A stretch of 35,042 nucleotides of DNA from Paramecium sonneborni (Eukaryota; Ciliophora; Oligohymenophorea; Peniculida; Parameciidae). Positions 13,478 to 23,640 of the stretch are shown here, one piece after another. Both the position numbers and the translations under genes were made by a program. The DNA is taken from assembly GCA_905182985.1 (NCBI GenBank), contig CAJJDN010000158.1:228059-263100 (forward strand). The letters run 5' to 3'. The notes under the pieces were generated by a model. It was not told the origin of the DNA. It saw nothing but the letters and a program-made list of their open reading frames with translations, and did no database searches. Numbering within the stretch: the stretch's first letter is position 1; the number at the start of each line of letters is the position of its first letter.

Positions 13478-13996
13478 CTAATCTAATTTAATTATAATTG
13501 AACAAAAGGTACTTTAAGATTTAAAATAAAATCATTTAAGAATATCTTTTTATAATTACTTTTTTAAATAATATTATAATTAAATGTTTAGAAGCTTTAA
13601 TACAACAATTATTCTTGTAGTTTAAGTTGATATAATAAATAACAATTAATTTAATGTCAATCATTTTAATCAAGATCTTAAGTAGTAGAACTATGTACTA
13701 TCAGAGTTTATTTTACAAGTGAGAGAATAAAGAAAATAAATAATGAAAAATATGAAATTAAAATAGAATTCCATCTGTTAAATATACGTATGTTAATTTT
13801 ATATAAAAAGTGATTTATTCATATTTCACAAAATGGGTTAATTTATTAATTTAACTAAAATTACAAATATATTGTTACTCAATACAAAAAAATTTGGAAA
13901 ATTTAATAAAAATAGTTTCTAATTGATGATTATATATTAATATTACTATATACCTATAAAGATGTAGAAATAATAAAGTTTAAATTTATTTTTATA
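13478..13996. other. Gap upstream of the giant membrane gene
   Basis: AT-rich sequence with no convincing gene. It should contain the promoter of the giant minus-strand gene, but ciliate promoters lack motifs I could name here. Confidence 0.4.
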
Positions 13997-14407
13997 GCTT
14001 CACAAAATAATGGTGCTCTTTTATCATCTGCTAGAAATAATGCTTTTATTGTTGCAACTCTTAAAAATTGTCCTTTAAGAGTATAACAACTCTACAAGTT
14101 GGATATGGTACTGTAAATCTAAATGGGTAGGTTATTGTAGAATTTTTTATAAGCTTATGAAATCAATAGTGTTAGGTTTTGAATATATGACAATGATGCC
14201 AGAATTACTGATATACAAATTTTTGTAGTTGGATCAGATAGAACATCAGAAACTAAGATATTTGATTGCCTTGTATACTCTAGAGTAAGCACTGTTAAAT
14301 TTACTGATTAATTGATTTCTAAAATAAGATTTTATAATAAAGCAGGAAACAATTTGTTTGAACATTATATATTAATAATAAAAATTTAAGCATATTACAG
14401 CTTTTGA
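13997..14407 (+). pseudogene. Broken F5/8 type C (galactose-binding-like) domain fragment
   Basis: A plus-strand frame ending at TGA 14405-14407 reads I-N-S-V-R-F, then TGA (14180-14182), then I-Y-D-N-D-A-R-I-T-D-I-Q-I-F-V-V-G-S-D-R. It ends I-S-K-I-R-F-Y-N-K-A-G-N and I-I-K-I-Q-A-Y-Y-S-F. These match the pattern of F5/8C-like domains such as that of BTBD9-type proteins, where R-x-x-x-W/Y-D-x-D is followed by I-x-V-S-x-D and a final I-R-I-x-G-x-x-N strand. Just upstream, V-N-L-N-G-Q-V-I-V-E-F lies in another frame. The two join if one T is dropped from a run of six T near 14136-14143. With one frame break and one nonsense codon and no start, I call it a remnant. No BTB or Kelch partner is seen upstream. 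Confidence 0.45.
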
Positions 14408-15079
14408 TTCAAGTAAAATAAGAAAATATAATGTTATTTTTTATATTCTTTTATGTTTTTATGTTTTATTTCAAAAATTTGTATTTTTGAATATAAAAGT
14501 GCATGATTCAATTATATAAAAATAATTCTATTCAAGCCTAGATTGATAATGTATAACAATCCAATGATGTTATTTTGAAATGTTTTTTTTCTCTAAGAAT
14601 TACATTAATATCTTTATATAGTTTAAATCAAGCAAATTATTTATTATTTTGTAGAAGCATTTAATTTTTTCAAATAGAAAATTGATTTAATCCACTCTAA
14701 GTCACATATATTAATTTTTAAAATATTAATAAAAAAATCATTTATCTATGGATTAGTGTGAATGCTGATAAATTAGTATATTTAATGATGTGCTTAATTT
14801 ATTTTCTTTCTTAATTATTATTTATAATGACAATAGCTTCTAAACCAATTAAAAAAATCAAGCTAAATAATTTTTGAAAGATAATCATATATATTAAAAT
14901 ATAGTATTATATAGTCATTTTAATGAAATGATGAATGAGAATTATGCTTTAATAAATTCTAATTGTGGAGCTACTTTATATATTAGAGTGTAAAGTACAT
15001 TAGATATAGAAAATTGAAAACCAAATACATGAATTGCTTTGCATAGACATTCACATAGTGAAATAGATATTTTACCAAC
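14408..15079. other. AT-rich stretch, no supported gene
   Basis: Only weak open frames occur on both strands. One minus-strand frame runs open through this stretch, but its predicted protein is Ile/Phe/Asn-rich with no motif. I see no start site, intron or repeat worth calling. Confidence 0.4.
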
Positions 15080-15345
15080 TAAAAAAACTTTGATAGCCAT
15101 GCTTTGAGTTCCATTATTGCCTCTTTCAAAGAATAAATCACAGTTGTGAGTGTTCCAGTTGATTATCTAAAGTATTGTATCCCTTTCTCCAGATCTCTGG
15201 TGAGATATTCCCCTAGTGTTTGTAATTGTCTAATCGATGTGGTTTGATTGACTATGTCTGGGGTCTAGGAAAGTCGACCTCTTAAATCTGATTGATTTTC
15301 GAGAAGTCTTTGACCCTTTTTTAAAATGCCCCTTTGACATCATGT
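15080..15345. other. GC-richer island of unknown nature; structured RNA or short gene
   Basis: Base composition jumps to roughly 40-45% GC against about 20% on both sides. The plus strand shows local pairing: CTTTGA with TCAAAG (about 15103-15130), CCAGA with TCTGG, and GGGTC (15261-15265) with GACCC (15312-15316). The last is followed by a run of six T (15317-15322) like a Pol III stop, so an RNA gene on the plus strand is possible. The minus strand has a frame starting ATG-ATG near 15341 (M-M-S-K-G-H-F-K-K-G-S-K-T-S-R-K) and open for about 144 codons, and a second frame with a helical look. I recognise neither an RNA family nor a protein family. Confidence 0.4.
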
Positions 15346-16458
15346 GACAAAATTTACAATAAAAAAATTTTTGATCAGTATATTGTCTATTTTTAAATTA
15401 ATCAATAATGAAAGCCATTAAAGTATTTAAATTAAATAAGGTTTATTGAAAATGAAATGTAAAGAGAGTGATATTGTAACTATTGATAAAGGTTAACTCT
15501 TTTAAAAGTTTAATTGCTATAGATTAAATCAAAAAAATAGATGTTTCTGATTTTACTAAAATTTCACAATTGCAACATGTAATTCTCAAGGCCAGAACAA
15601 AATATGACAGTATATACAAATAAGAGATGAAAAAATAACATTTTTGATTAATTAGTAACCATGACATTGGGTATTTAAAATAATACCTAATTGTTAATGA
15701 GAATGCTGATTAATTGGGAGAGAAAACATTAGCTCTTTAGTTAACTTAATTTATTTAATTTTTGTATATCTCTAAAAATTGAAGTGTATGGAATTAAAAA
15801 AAATAAGGCCAATTTACATTAATTCCAGTTCATGTTCAGATTGATATCACTTTTCATAAATATATAAATCACTCATTTTGCCTTTCTACTTCATCTATTA
15901 TTCATAATATTTTATCTTCTCTATTGTTTTATTAAACATTTTTTTTGAATACTTTGATTACCTTTTCATAGCTCTCTCTTTCATTCTTAATCATTCACTC
16001 TCTTTTTTGATTGAAATGTAATCTAGAATTTGATTTCACGATCAAAATAATGAAAGATATTTAACTTCTCTTATTCTTAGCTATGAGTATTTATTATTTG
16101 AGTTGTATAACTTTATCGTTTTCATTGCTACTATTTTCTCACTTTCATTACAAAATTATAACTAATAGAATCAAATCTTATAAGATCAAAAGCAATAGGA
16201 ACACCAGAAAGCATTGATAAAATAAAAGATAACTTTTTATTCAAGTTTAACTATTCATAATAGAATAATAATTAAAATATTTTATGATTCAAATATAAAA
16301 ATAATAATCTATAGATGTCATTACAAATATAAATAATATTAAATTTATAAATAAAAAAATTCATTAAATCAATATTCCAATGTAAATTTTTTTCTCTTTT
16401 TAAAAGGAATCTATTTTATAAGATTTTAATTTATTAAACTTAATTCTTTCTTGATTTT
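15346..16458. other. AT-rich stretch with only weak open frames
   Basis: Nothing here is well supported. The plus strand has a 55-codon frame (16050-16217, M-K-D-I-Q-L-L-L-F-L-A-M-S-I-Y-Y) that could encode a hydrophobic leader or a single membrane helix. The minus strand has open pieces near 15620-16020 with coiled, Lys/Glu-rich character but several TGA codons. These could be worn gene remnants. Confidence 0.3.
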
Positions 16459-17449
16459 AGGGCTCTGATTTTCCAAGCTCTGGTATACATTGTTCTGATT
16501 TTCAAAGCTCTAATTTACATCATTATCATTTTGATTTTTAAAGCGTTTTTATCCCTCAAAAATATTTAAATTAATTACCTTTTTTTTCTGTTTAATTTTA
16601 GAATCCTAATGAGAAACACAATCATTGAACTGCTCTATCTCATTAGTCTGATAATACGAATCAGAAAAAATATGAGTTGAATGTTATATGCGAATATAAA
16701 TAGACATAATAGAGGCTTAAAAGTTTTAATATTAGTTGTCGAAATAAATTTCCTCATAATTATTCCAAAGGATGTTAGTAGGTAATTGCAATTGAGGACT
16801 TATAGTTTAATAATCCGGTATTAATGGAATTTGGCTCTAAGCCAAGTCTTTTTCCTGAATTATTGTCAGAAAATTTAAATAATGAAAAATTTTAAAGTTC
16901 GTCAGGGTTTTTAACATAAAAATGTTATTCTATTAAATAAATCTATTAGAAATTATATACATCTAAAAAATGATATAAATGAATTAATGAACAATTATAA
17001 TTTTATGTGGCTCTATTTTTTTTAATACTGTCAAGTAAATCCAAGAAGTAAACTTTGATAATAAATTTGTTTAAGTAATTATATTGTATTATATTAAATG
17101 TCAAAGAATGGAATGTAATTGTAATTATTCAAAATGGATAGTGAGATAAAGTTTAGAATACAATAAATAGAGAAATGATAAAAATATAATATTATTTGAA
17201 CATGTAGGTAGAAATTTGAAATAGGAAAACGGAAGGAGTAGAGAGATTTAAAATAAATTATTATGTGAATCAGAAAAATTATTTAATAGTATATAAAATA
17301 ATTCTAAAGATCTTTATAATAAAGATTCAAAATAGATAGGCTTCAGATAAATCATTAGATTCTAAAGTTTAATTGATTTGCTTTTCATCATCTTCATGTG
17401 GTTTGAAGAAAAACTTTATATTTTCTTAACTATCAATTATTCATAATGA
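16459..17449 (+). pseudogene. Broken gene of unknown family, reading in three successive frames
   Basis: Protein-like sequence continues along the plus strand but changes frame. Frame one runs to TGA 16971-16973 with one internal TGA at 16626-16628, and holds K-Y-E-L-N-V-I-C-E-Y-K-Q-T and P-V-L-M-E-F-G-S-K-P-S-L-F. Frame two holds N-D-I-N-E-L-M-N-N-Y-N-F-M-W-L-Y and ends at 17056-17058. Frame three holds C-Q-R-M-E-C-N-C-N-Y-S-K-W-I and V-R-Q-S-L-E-Y-N and ends at TGA 17447-17449. A 43-nt GT...AG segment near 16910 could bridge the first change, though it is long for this organism; I found no intron for the second. The early part has an imperfect repeat of the unit GCTCTGATTTTC. I do not recognise the family, and both decay and base errors are possible. 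Confidence 0.45.
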
Positions 17450-17488
17450 ACCTTACCTGTTAATGTTTTGTGGGAAACTGTTAGTTGA

Positions 17489-18541
17489 ATGAGTAATTAC
17501 ACGAATTTATCCATTTAATCTATATCCGAATTACTCGCTTTAATTAAATTTTACATTTCTCATCCCATCTATATAACAACCTTATTTATTAGACAATCTA
17601 TTGCTATTATTTATGAATATGGTATAATAGAGATATATAATTAAACAATTAAATTATTTAACGTTTTGAATGCTATAAAGTGTGGAGATAAAATACATCT
17701 TAAGTTAGAAGCATAATATTCTAAAATATAGCGCTAAAAAGCAAAATTACAAAATCGAAATAACTATATGATGCCTAATATGAATAATATTGAATTAACA
17801 TTAAATCGACTTACTCTCTGTTAGAAAATATTAATTAATAATTAGAGTAATTTAGCACTTTAAATATCTTAGTTTTAATTTATGTATGAATTTTGTCGAT
17901 TCACTATGCAAATATTAACTCAAGTTATTTTTAATAGAAGTTGATCTAAAATTGTTTTTAGAAGGATAAATGGATAATTCTATAACATTCAAGCTATATT
18001 AGAAAAATAATTAATTCTAAATACAAATATCTACTTCACTAGATTCTTAAAAAATAGGAATTCTTGTTTAAGTTCTTGATAGTGGAGGATCAATAAAATA
18101 AGTTTATGAAATAATTACACCAAAACTTGCATAAATAGATCGCGTTTAAATTTAATTTTAGAATTTTAATCTATTAAATAAAATAGTATTGCTATTTGAA
18201 GCTATGAATCAAAATGTAATAAATTACATAAAAAAATATATAATCATTTACTTAATTATAAATTTTACAAAAGTAAATGAATAATATCTTAAAATTTTAA
18301 GCAATTAAATTATATTAACAATTTTAAATAATTGAAGTATCATCAAAATCCTAAAATCTATAATTAGTCAGTTATTTAGTTCTAAAAATTATAGTTTATT
18401 TAAAAAATTTGGATAAGTTTTAGAAAAATTTTAAACTAATAAATATACAAGAGCTACTATATTTAAATTAGAAGCCTTTAGATAGATGTTAAAAAAGTAA
18501 TAAAAATCCTAAATTAGATTCAAATGCATTTACAAAAATGA
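17489..18541 (+). CDS. Unknown protein, three exons, 333 residues
   Basis: ATG 17489-17491 follows directly on an in-frame TGA. With a 22-nt and a 29-nt intron removed, the exons of 451, 311 and 240 nt give exactly 334 codons ending at TGA 18539-18541. The N-terminal half is helical (M-S-N-Y-T-N-L-S-I-Q-S-I-S-E-L-L-A). The middle has I-G-I-L-V-Q-V-L-D-S-G-G-S-I-K-Q-V-Y, which looks like beta structure. The C-terminal part is Lys/Gln/Ile-rich. I do not recognise a family, and no signal peptide is evident. If the second intron is not used, the protein would stop at about 18332 instead. It converges with the small minus-strand gene at 18932-19222. Confidence 0.6.
17940..17961 (+). other. 22-nt intron in the 333-residue gene
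   Basis: GTTGATC...TTTTTAG. It contains an in-frame TGA, and removal joins F-N-R-K to G-Q-M-D-N-S-I-T-F-K-L-Y in phase. Length and ends fit Paramecium introns. Confidence 0.75.
18273..18301 (+). other. Possible 29-nt intron in the 333-residue gene
   Basis: GTAAATG...TTTTAAG. Removal leads into a frame open for a further 79 codons (K-Q-L-N-Y-I-N-N-F-K-Q-L-K-Y-H). It ends in AAG rather than the commoner TAG, so it is less sure than the first intron. Confidence 0.5.
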
Positions 18542-18931
18542 ATTTTATTGAATTATTGATCGAGCTTTATCATCATAAATTAAAAATATTTATTATAATT
18601 AAAATGATAGATAAATAAATGAATTACAAATTGTCTCGTTTTATGCATTTGACAATTAAGATAAGATTAAAAATTTAAGTCAATAAAGCATTCCTTAAAA
18701 AAATTCAAAACTACTTCAACAATTTCAAGGAAAAATCAAAGAAAAACATTATTTTTCTTTCTAATTTGTATGGAAGTTGTACAATTTTAAACCTATATTT
18801 CATTTCTAGGATATCTAACACTTTTGTACATCAAAAATCTCAAAATTCGAATATAATTTATATTTTATTTTTGTTTCCTAAAAAATTATTTTAATATATT
18901 TAATAATATATTGCAATTATAAAAAGTATAA

Positions 18932-19222
18932 TCATTTTATTGGAACTAAACCACCAATATGATGATTATCCTATATTTATTCATCTAAGCAAAACTTTAT
19001 ATTATCAGTTAAATCATTCAACATTCTAAAAAGTATGATTTCAATTTCTTTCTCAGATATAGGCTTTTTTGAAAAAAATGATTCAGGTAGAATCAAACAT
19101 AAAAACATAATATTGTTTAATTTTATTGCAATTAGATTACCTTTGGCTGATTCATTTAGACAACCTTATATCCTAATTAAAGTCTTATTATATCTATCTT
19201 TCTATAATTCTCTAACATCCAT
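18932..19222 (-). CDS. Small unknown protein, 96 residues (first assembly copy)
   Basis: Minus-strand frame from ATG 19220-19222 to TGA 18932-18934, 97 codons. It begins M-D-V-R-E-L-Q-K-D-R-Y-N-K-T-L-I-R-I, has a hydrophobic patch (N-N-I-M-F-L-C-L-I-L-P-E-S-F-F) and ends D-N-H-H-I-G-G-L-V-P-I-K. The frame is closed by TGA shortly upstream of the ATG. A plus-strand frame over the same bases has poorer, hydrophobic composition and is taken as its shadow. It might be the last exon of a longer gene, since an intron acceptor upstream cannot be excluded. No family is recognised. The same gene recurs at 19931-20221 because of the duplicated block, so only one copy is probably real. Confidence 0.5.
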
Positions 19223-19225
19223 ATA

Positions 19226-19249
19226 TTCCTTAGACTTAAATCTAAGGAA
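19226..19249. repeat. 9-bp inverted repeat just upstream of the 96-residue gene
   Basis: Arms TTCCTTAGA and TCTAAGGAA pair perfectly around a six-base loop CTTAAA. On the minus strand it sits four bases before the ATG at 19222, so a transcript would carry a hairpin next to the start codon. It recurs at 20225-20248 in the second copy. Confidence 0.5.
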
Positions 19250-19799
19250 AGCAATTCAAGAATTATTAAGTCTTTATTTTTAGAGTATTGACTTTATCCT
19301 ATGAAATATTTTATGCTTCATCTGCATTATTTAATATAGTAGAGTTATTTAAATGTTATTTGACTTCATTATTGTATTTTTTTGTTATATTTTCTATTTA
19401 TTATTTATATATCACACTTAATGGAATTAATTTTCTTGTAATAGAATTTCAACTTTTACTTTAAAAAATAATATGAATATATATAATTCTTATAGTTTTA
19501 TGTTAGATATGTAATTTTAAATTATCAAATTAATCAAAGTAAACATTAACTAATCTATTTCATCATGCTTCAAAATACGTATGATTTACTATTTGTTATT
19601 TTAATTAGAATTTAAAACTTTATAATAACTTAAATTATTCTTTTTTTTCTTTAATAAAAAATAAAAAGTTTTTTTACACAAATTAAAATATTTTAGGCAA
19701 AAATAATATGATGTGATTTTTTAAGAATGATATATACATAAACAAAAAAAATTTATTTTCCTCTCATAACATAGTTATTGATTTAAATTAAAAAAAAAN

Positions 19800-20797
19800 C
19801 ATTTCTAGGATATCTAACACTTTTGTACATCAAAAATCTCAAAATTCGAATATAATTTATATTTTATTTTTGTTTCCTAAAAAATTATTTTAATATATTT
19901 AATAATATATTGCAATTATAAAAAGTATAATCATTTTATTGGAACTAAACCACCAATATGATGATTATCCTATATTTATTCATCTAAGCAAAACTTTATA
20001 TTATCAGTTAAATCATTCAACATTCTAAAAAGTATGATTTCAATTTCTTTCTCAGATATAGGCTTTTTTGAAAAAAATGATTCAGGTAGAATCAAACATA
20101 AAAACATAATATTGTTTAATTTTATTGCAATTAGATTACCTTTGGCTGATTCATTTAGACAACCTTATATCCTAATTAAAGTCTTATTATATCTATCTTT
20201 CTATAATTCTCTAACATCCATATATTCCTTAGACTTAAATCTAAGGAAAGCAATTCAAGAATTATTAAGTCTTTATTTTTAGAGTATTGACTTTATCCTA
20301 TGAAATATTTTATGCTTCATCTGCATTATTTAATATAGTAGAGTTATTTAAATGTTATTTGACTTCATTATTGTATTTTTTTGTTATATTTTCTATTTAT
20401 TATTTATATATCACACTTAATGGAATTAATTTTCTTGTAATAGAATTTCAACTTTTACTTTAAAAAATAATATGAATATATATAATTCTTATAGTTTTAT
20501 GTTAGATATGTAATTTTAAATTATCAAATTAATCAAAGTAAACATTAACTAATCTATTTCATCATGCTTCAAAATACGTATGATTTACTATTTGTTATTT
20601 TAATTAGAATTTAAAACTTTATAATAACTTAAATTATTCTTTTTTTTCTTTAATAAAAAATAAAAAGTTTTTTTACACAAATTAAAATATTTTAGGCAAA
20701 AATAATATGATGTGATTTTTTAAGAATGATATATACATAAACAAAAAAAATTTATTTTCCTCTCATAACATAGTTATTGATTTAAATTAAAAAAAAA
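19800..20797. repeat. Second copy of the 998-base duplicated block
   Basis: Direct repeat of 18801-19798, beginning at the base after the N at 19799. The match ends within a run of A, so the last few bases are ambiguous. Confidence 0.9.
19931..20221 (-). CDS. Second assembly copy of the 96-residue unknown gene
   Basis: Same bases and same protein as 18932-19222, shifted by 999. It is listed because it is in the sequence as given. Its exact identity, including flanks and the upstream hairpin at 20225-20248, argues for one gene counted twice rather than a gene duplication. Confidence 0.5.
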
Positions 20798-21282
20798 AAG
20801 AATTAAGAAATTTAAATTTGAGGGGAAAAAAGTAGGTTGAGTATTTAAGCATTTTAAGATCTTATTCTGCTTCTTTCTTTTAGAATTTAAGTTATTTATA
20901 AACTTTTATGTTGGTATGGGATTTTACTTCACATTACAGTTTGATGATTCGAATTCTGCTCTAGAGGTGGCATTAAGCATCAATAAATAATATTAAATGC
21001 TTTAAGTCTAAGTAATAACATAAGATAATTTTTCTTTTACTTTAGAAATGATTTGATAATTTAAAAAAAGAAATCTTATTTCAACAATAAATTGTCAATA
21101 TATATTTTAGTTGCCACCAATATGTAATTTGATAAGATTTTCTTTATCATATTATAAAATTATTAAAGCAATTTCCTTTTGTAACTAGTAAAGAAGATAA
21201 TATATTTTTGTGAAAGATTTTTTTAAAATATATAAAGAGAAGAAAATATATATTCATAATTAATATAATATGTAATTTTAAA
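20798..21282 (+). other. Mostly noncoding stretch with a possible short gene fragment
   Basis: Most of this is AT-rich filler. Between 20908 and about 21058 the plus strand has ATG-TTG, then a 26-nt segment with good intron ends (20914-20939, GTATGG...TTACAG), then F-D-D-S-N-S-A-L-E-V-A-L-S-I-N-K-Q-Y-Q-M. That frame stops at TGA about 45 codons later. It could be an exon of a short gene or a remnant. GCATTAA and TTAAATGC at about 20970-21000 can also pair as a hairpin. The opposite strand is open too, so I do not call a gene. Confidence 0.3.
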
Positions 21283-23640
21283 TCATTTTTTCATGTAATA
21301 TGTAATCTCATTATGAACTAAATATTTGCAAACTTAACCAACTATCAAGTTTTAAAATGAATTAACTTTATCACTATCTTGGGATTCCGTAACTTCTAAA
21401 TCTTAAAAGTCTTTCTTAAATTCAGTTATCATTCCATTAATTGATTAATTAAGTTGCAATATTTTAAATAAAACCTTTTTCTTCCATAATTTTTATAGGA
21501 TATCGTTTTAATTTAGCTTACAAGGACAACTTTCAGGAAAGCTATCAGTATAATTATGATATTATTTTCCATGTGGTGGAGCATCTGCTATTAAATAAAG
21601 TAATTTGACATATATATCAGTCCAATTTAATTTAAAAGAAGTATCAAAACCATCTAAAACAGCCTCAGGACCTTCTTCTCCTCCATCTGCAGTTAATTTA
21701 TTTAAGAATTAAATGACGACATTTTCTGATGTGAAATCTTAAATATCTAAAATTTTTTATGATGATTTATAAGGAGGATCATGTTCCTTGTAAAAAATAA
21801 CTGCAAAACTTACATCCAATATCATATTTTTTTAAGCTTTTGTTTTTATCTTTACACATATTTATATATGAAGCCATAGATCCTGTAGTGTCACAAAAGC
21901 AATATTAATTTCTTAAATTTAGTTTTTTTTATGGTCTTCAGTACAAAAAAATCCATGACTACTAATTTTATTGTTTTATGAATGCCAAGCATCTTATTCA
22001 CAATATTCATAATCGTTTTTTTAGAACTAACAAATAGGATAAAAATAATTACATCTTCTAATATTATTAGCTTCACTTTTAATTGGATGTGCCCGTTTAT
22101 TAAGTTACCAAAAATCTAAACACAAAATTTGATCAAAATTTTATTTTTCAAAATTTATATTTTTTTCTTTTGAATGTCTTGCCTTATTTTTAAAATTATT
22201 ATCTTTTTCTAACCATAAACTACCCCCTTTACATTCTACTAAATGAAAATGAGCTTTTCCATTCTTTTACAACTTTAGTCACATGCTTCAGGAGATCACC
22301 AATTTAATATTTTCTAATTGTATCTTTACTCTCATAAATTTCAATTTATTCTAAATTGCCTTCTTTTTAAGTAAATATTTAATTTTCTTTATTTCGATGT
22401 TTATCAGAGGAGTGCACTCCTTAAAGGCCATATCTCAAATCACAAAATGTATTACATTCTGGACATTATTAATTACAATTATGAAATTGTTTTTCAGTCT
22501 CATTTTTACAACTATGCTTTCCATCATGTTTAAGTTTACCTGGAGGAATCTCTAAATTACATTGTTGTTTTCCTATATTCTTTGGTTTATATTTTGTGTA
22601 TTAAAATTCAGATATTTAAGACTTCCAAATCACTTCTTTAAACTCATATTCTATTTTGCAAATCCCTTTATCGTCACATTTTTCTTAACAGTAATGTTTT
22701 TAATCACAAAAGTGATGCCCTTTGTCTTTAGATTTATTATGTGTATCTTAATATCGACTTGTACATAAACTACAATCATGGGTACAATATATTTCTTTGC
22801 AATCATGATTATGAATATGAGGAATTGAATGATCCTTTTAACAATTTTTATCACAATATTTACATTTTTCTTTACAAGGGTGATCATTTTAACAATTATG
22901 CTATTAATCATGTTTAAAACTTTTCATACAAGCATTCTTACAATCACCTATTTCACAAGTCCCAAAACATTTGTCAGAACATAGATGTTCCTGTATTTTA
23001 TCATGACCCGCCTTCTTATTGCATATCTTATTTGGGCATATCGAACAAACTTAATCACATTTATGACTTTCCCTTAAACATGAATGTATACTTAAATTAT
23101 TAAAATTAGAAGGTATCATTTTTTTATCATTAAAACTAAGAATACTTCAAATTTTTATTAATCAAGCTCAATAAGATGATTTTATATTTTTTTCAATTTT
23201 TCAGCATCTGTTTCAACCTAATTAAAAGTTACTAAATTATTATTTGATTTTAATTATTCATCTTAAGATTTTGTATTATCTTTTCAACTTCTTCAACTTT
23301 TTTAGATACCTGTGATAGTATATAGTTTTTATAAGTACTTGATTGATCCCATTCAGAAAAAGCACTTTAGTTCCTAATTCGACATCTGAAACTTTATTTT
23401 TAGGTTTAAAATGTTATAAGTTGACTAGATCTTTCATTTAGCTCAACAATTAACTTATTGATATCTTCATTTTTCTTTTATATTTTATTATCCTTTTCTT
23501 GATAATCTTTTATTTTGTAATTATTTTCTAATTTCCAATATTTTTTAAAAAGTTTTTTAGTTAAGCGTGTGCCATAAATTTATATCCATTTCCTTAAGAT
23601 AATTTTGTTCTTGAATTTAATATTAGTTTATTTAAATTGG
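21283..23640 (-). pseudogene. Cys/His-rich plus VWA-domain protein with several one-base frame breaks
   Basis: Minus strand. A coiled-coil part comes first (K-D-Y-Q-E-K-D-N-K-I-Q-K-K-N-E-D-I-N near 23500). Repeated C/H clusters follow (H-N-C-N-Q-Q-C-P-E-C-N-T-F-C, C-K-E-K-C-K-Y-C). The C-terminus is a VWA domain with MIDAS motif D-T-T-G-S-M, then V-S-F-A-V-I-F-Y-K-E-H-D-P-P, A-D-G-G-E-E-G-P-E-A and I-A-D-A-P-P-H-G-K-Q-Y-H. The last motif recalls the VWA domain of vwkA-type alpha-kinase proteins. One 19-nt intron (21837-21855) fits exactly. However, the protein changes frame by one missing base near 22295, 22265 and 21891, and again in the coiled-coil part, so I call it a probable pseudogene or an error-laden gene. 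The N-terminus is not defined; ATG candidates lie near 23576-23640. The stop is TGA 21283-21285. The role is unknown; Cys/His clusters suggest zinc binding. Confidence 0.6.
21837..21855 (-). other. 19-nt intron in the VWA-domain gene
   Basis: GTAAAGA...CAAAAG on the minus strand, 19 nt. Removal joins S-Y-I-N-M-S to Q-K-N-M-I-L-D-V-S-F-A-V-I in phase within the VWA fold. It is at the short end of known intron sizes. Confidence 0.65.

Larger units (their letters stand above)
18801..19798. repeat. First copy of a 998-base duplicated block (assembly overlap)
   Basis: It appears identical to 19800-20797 wherever I compared the two, with a single N at 19799 between them. It carries the 96-residue minus-strand gene and AT-rich flanks. 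From 19223 to 19798 I see no further gene. Confidence 0.9.

Noticed and set aside
13895..15360. Minus-strand frame open for over 400 codons
   Set aside because: With TGA as the only stop, long open frames are common in AT-rich DNA. Its protein is Ile/Phe/Asn-rich without motifs and lies opposite the recognisable F5/8C-like sequence.
11343..16628. General use of TGA as an amino acid codon, suggested by three in-frame TGAs
   Set aside because: The SecA-like and WD40 genes have no internal TGA over about 3600 codons and end at TGA, and Trp is TGG. The stray TGAs lie mainly in sequences that look decayed.
19035..19283. 82-residue plus-strand gene (and its copy at 20034-20282)
   Set aside because: It overlaps the minus-strand 96-residue frame, which has better composition and a clean start; the plus frame also runs on past TAG under the ciliate code. 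The repeat is an assembly overlap.
20905..20985. tRNA or C/D snoRNA, from a TTCGAAT loop and a TGATGAT box
   Set aside because: The bases flanking the TTCGAAT do not pair as a T-arm, and no matching D box or terminal stem was found.
22562..22911. Short plus- and minus-strand frames rich in Ile/Phe/Cys, and a similar one at 21891-22076
   Set aside because: They are shadows of the Cys/His-rich and VWA reading frames on the minus strand.
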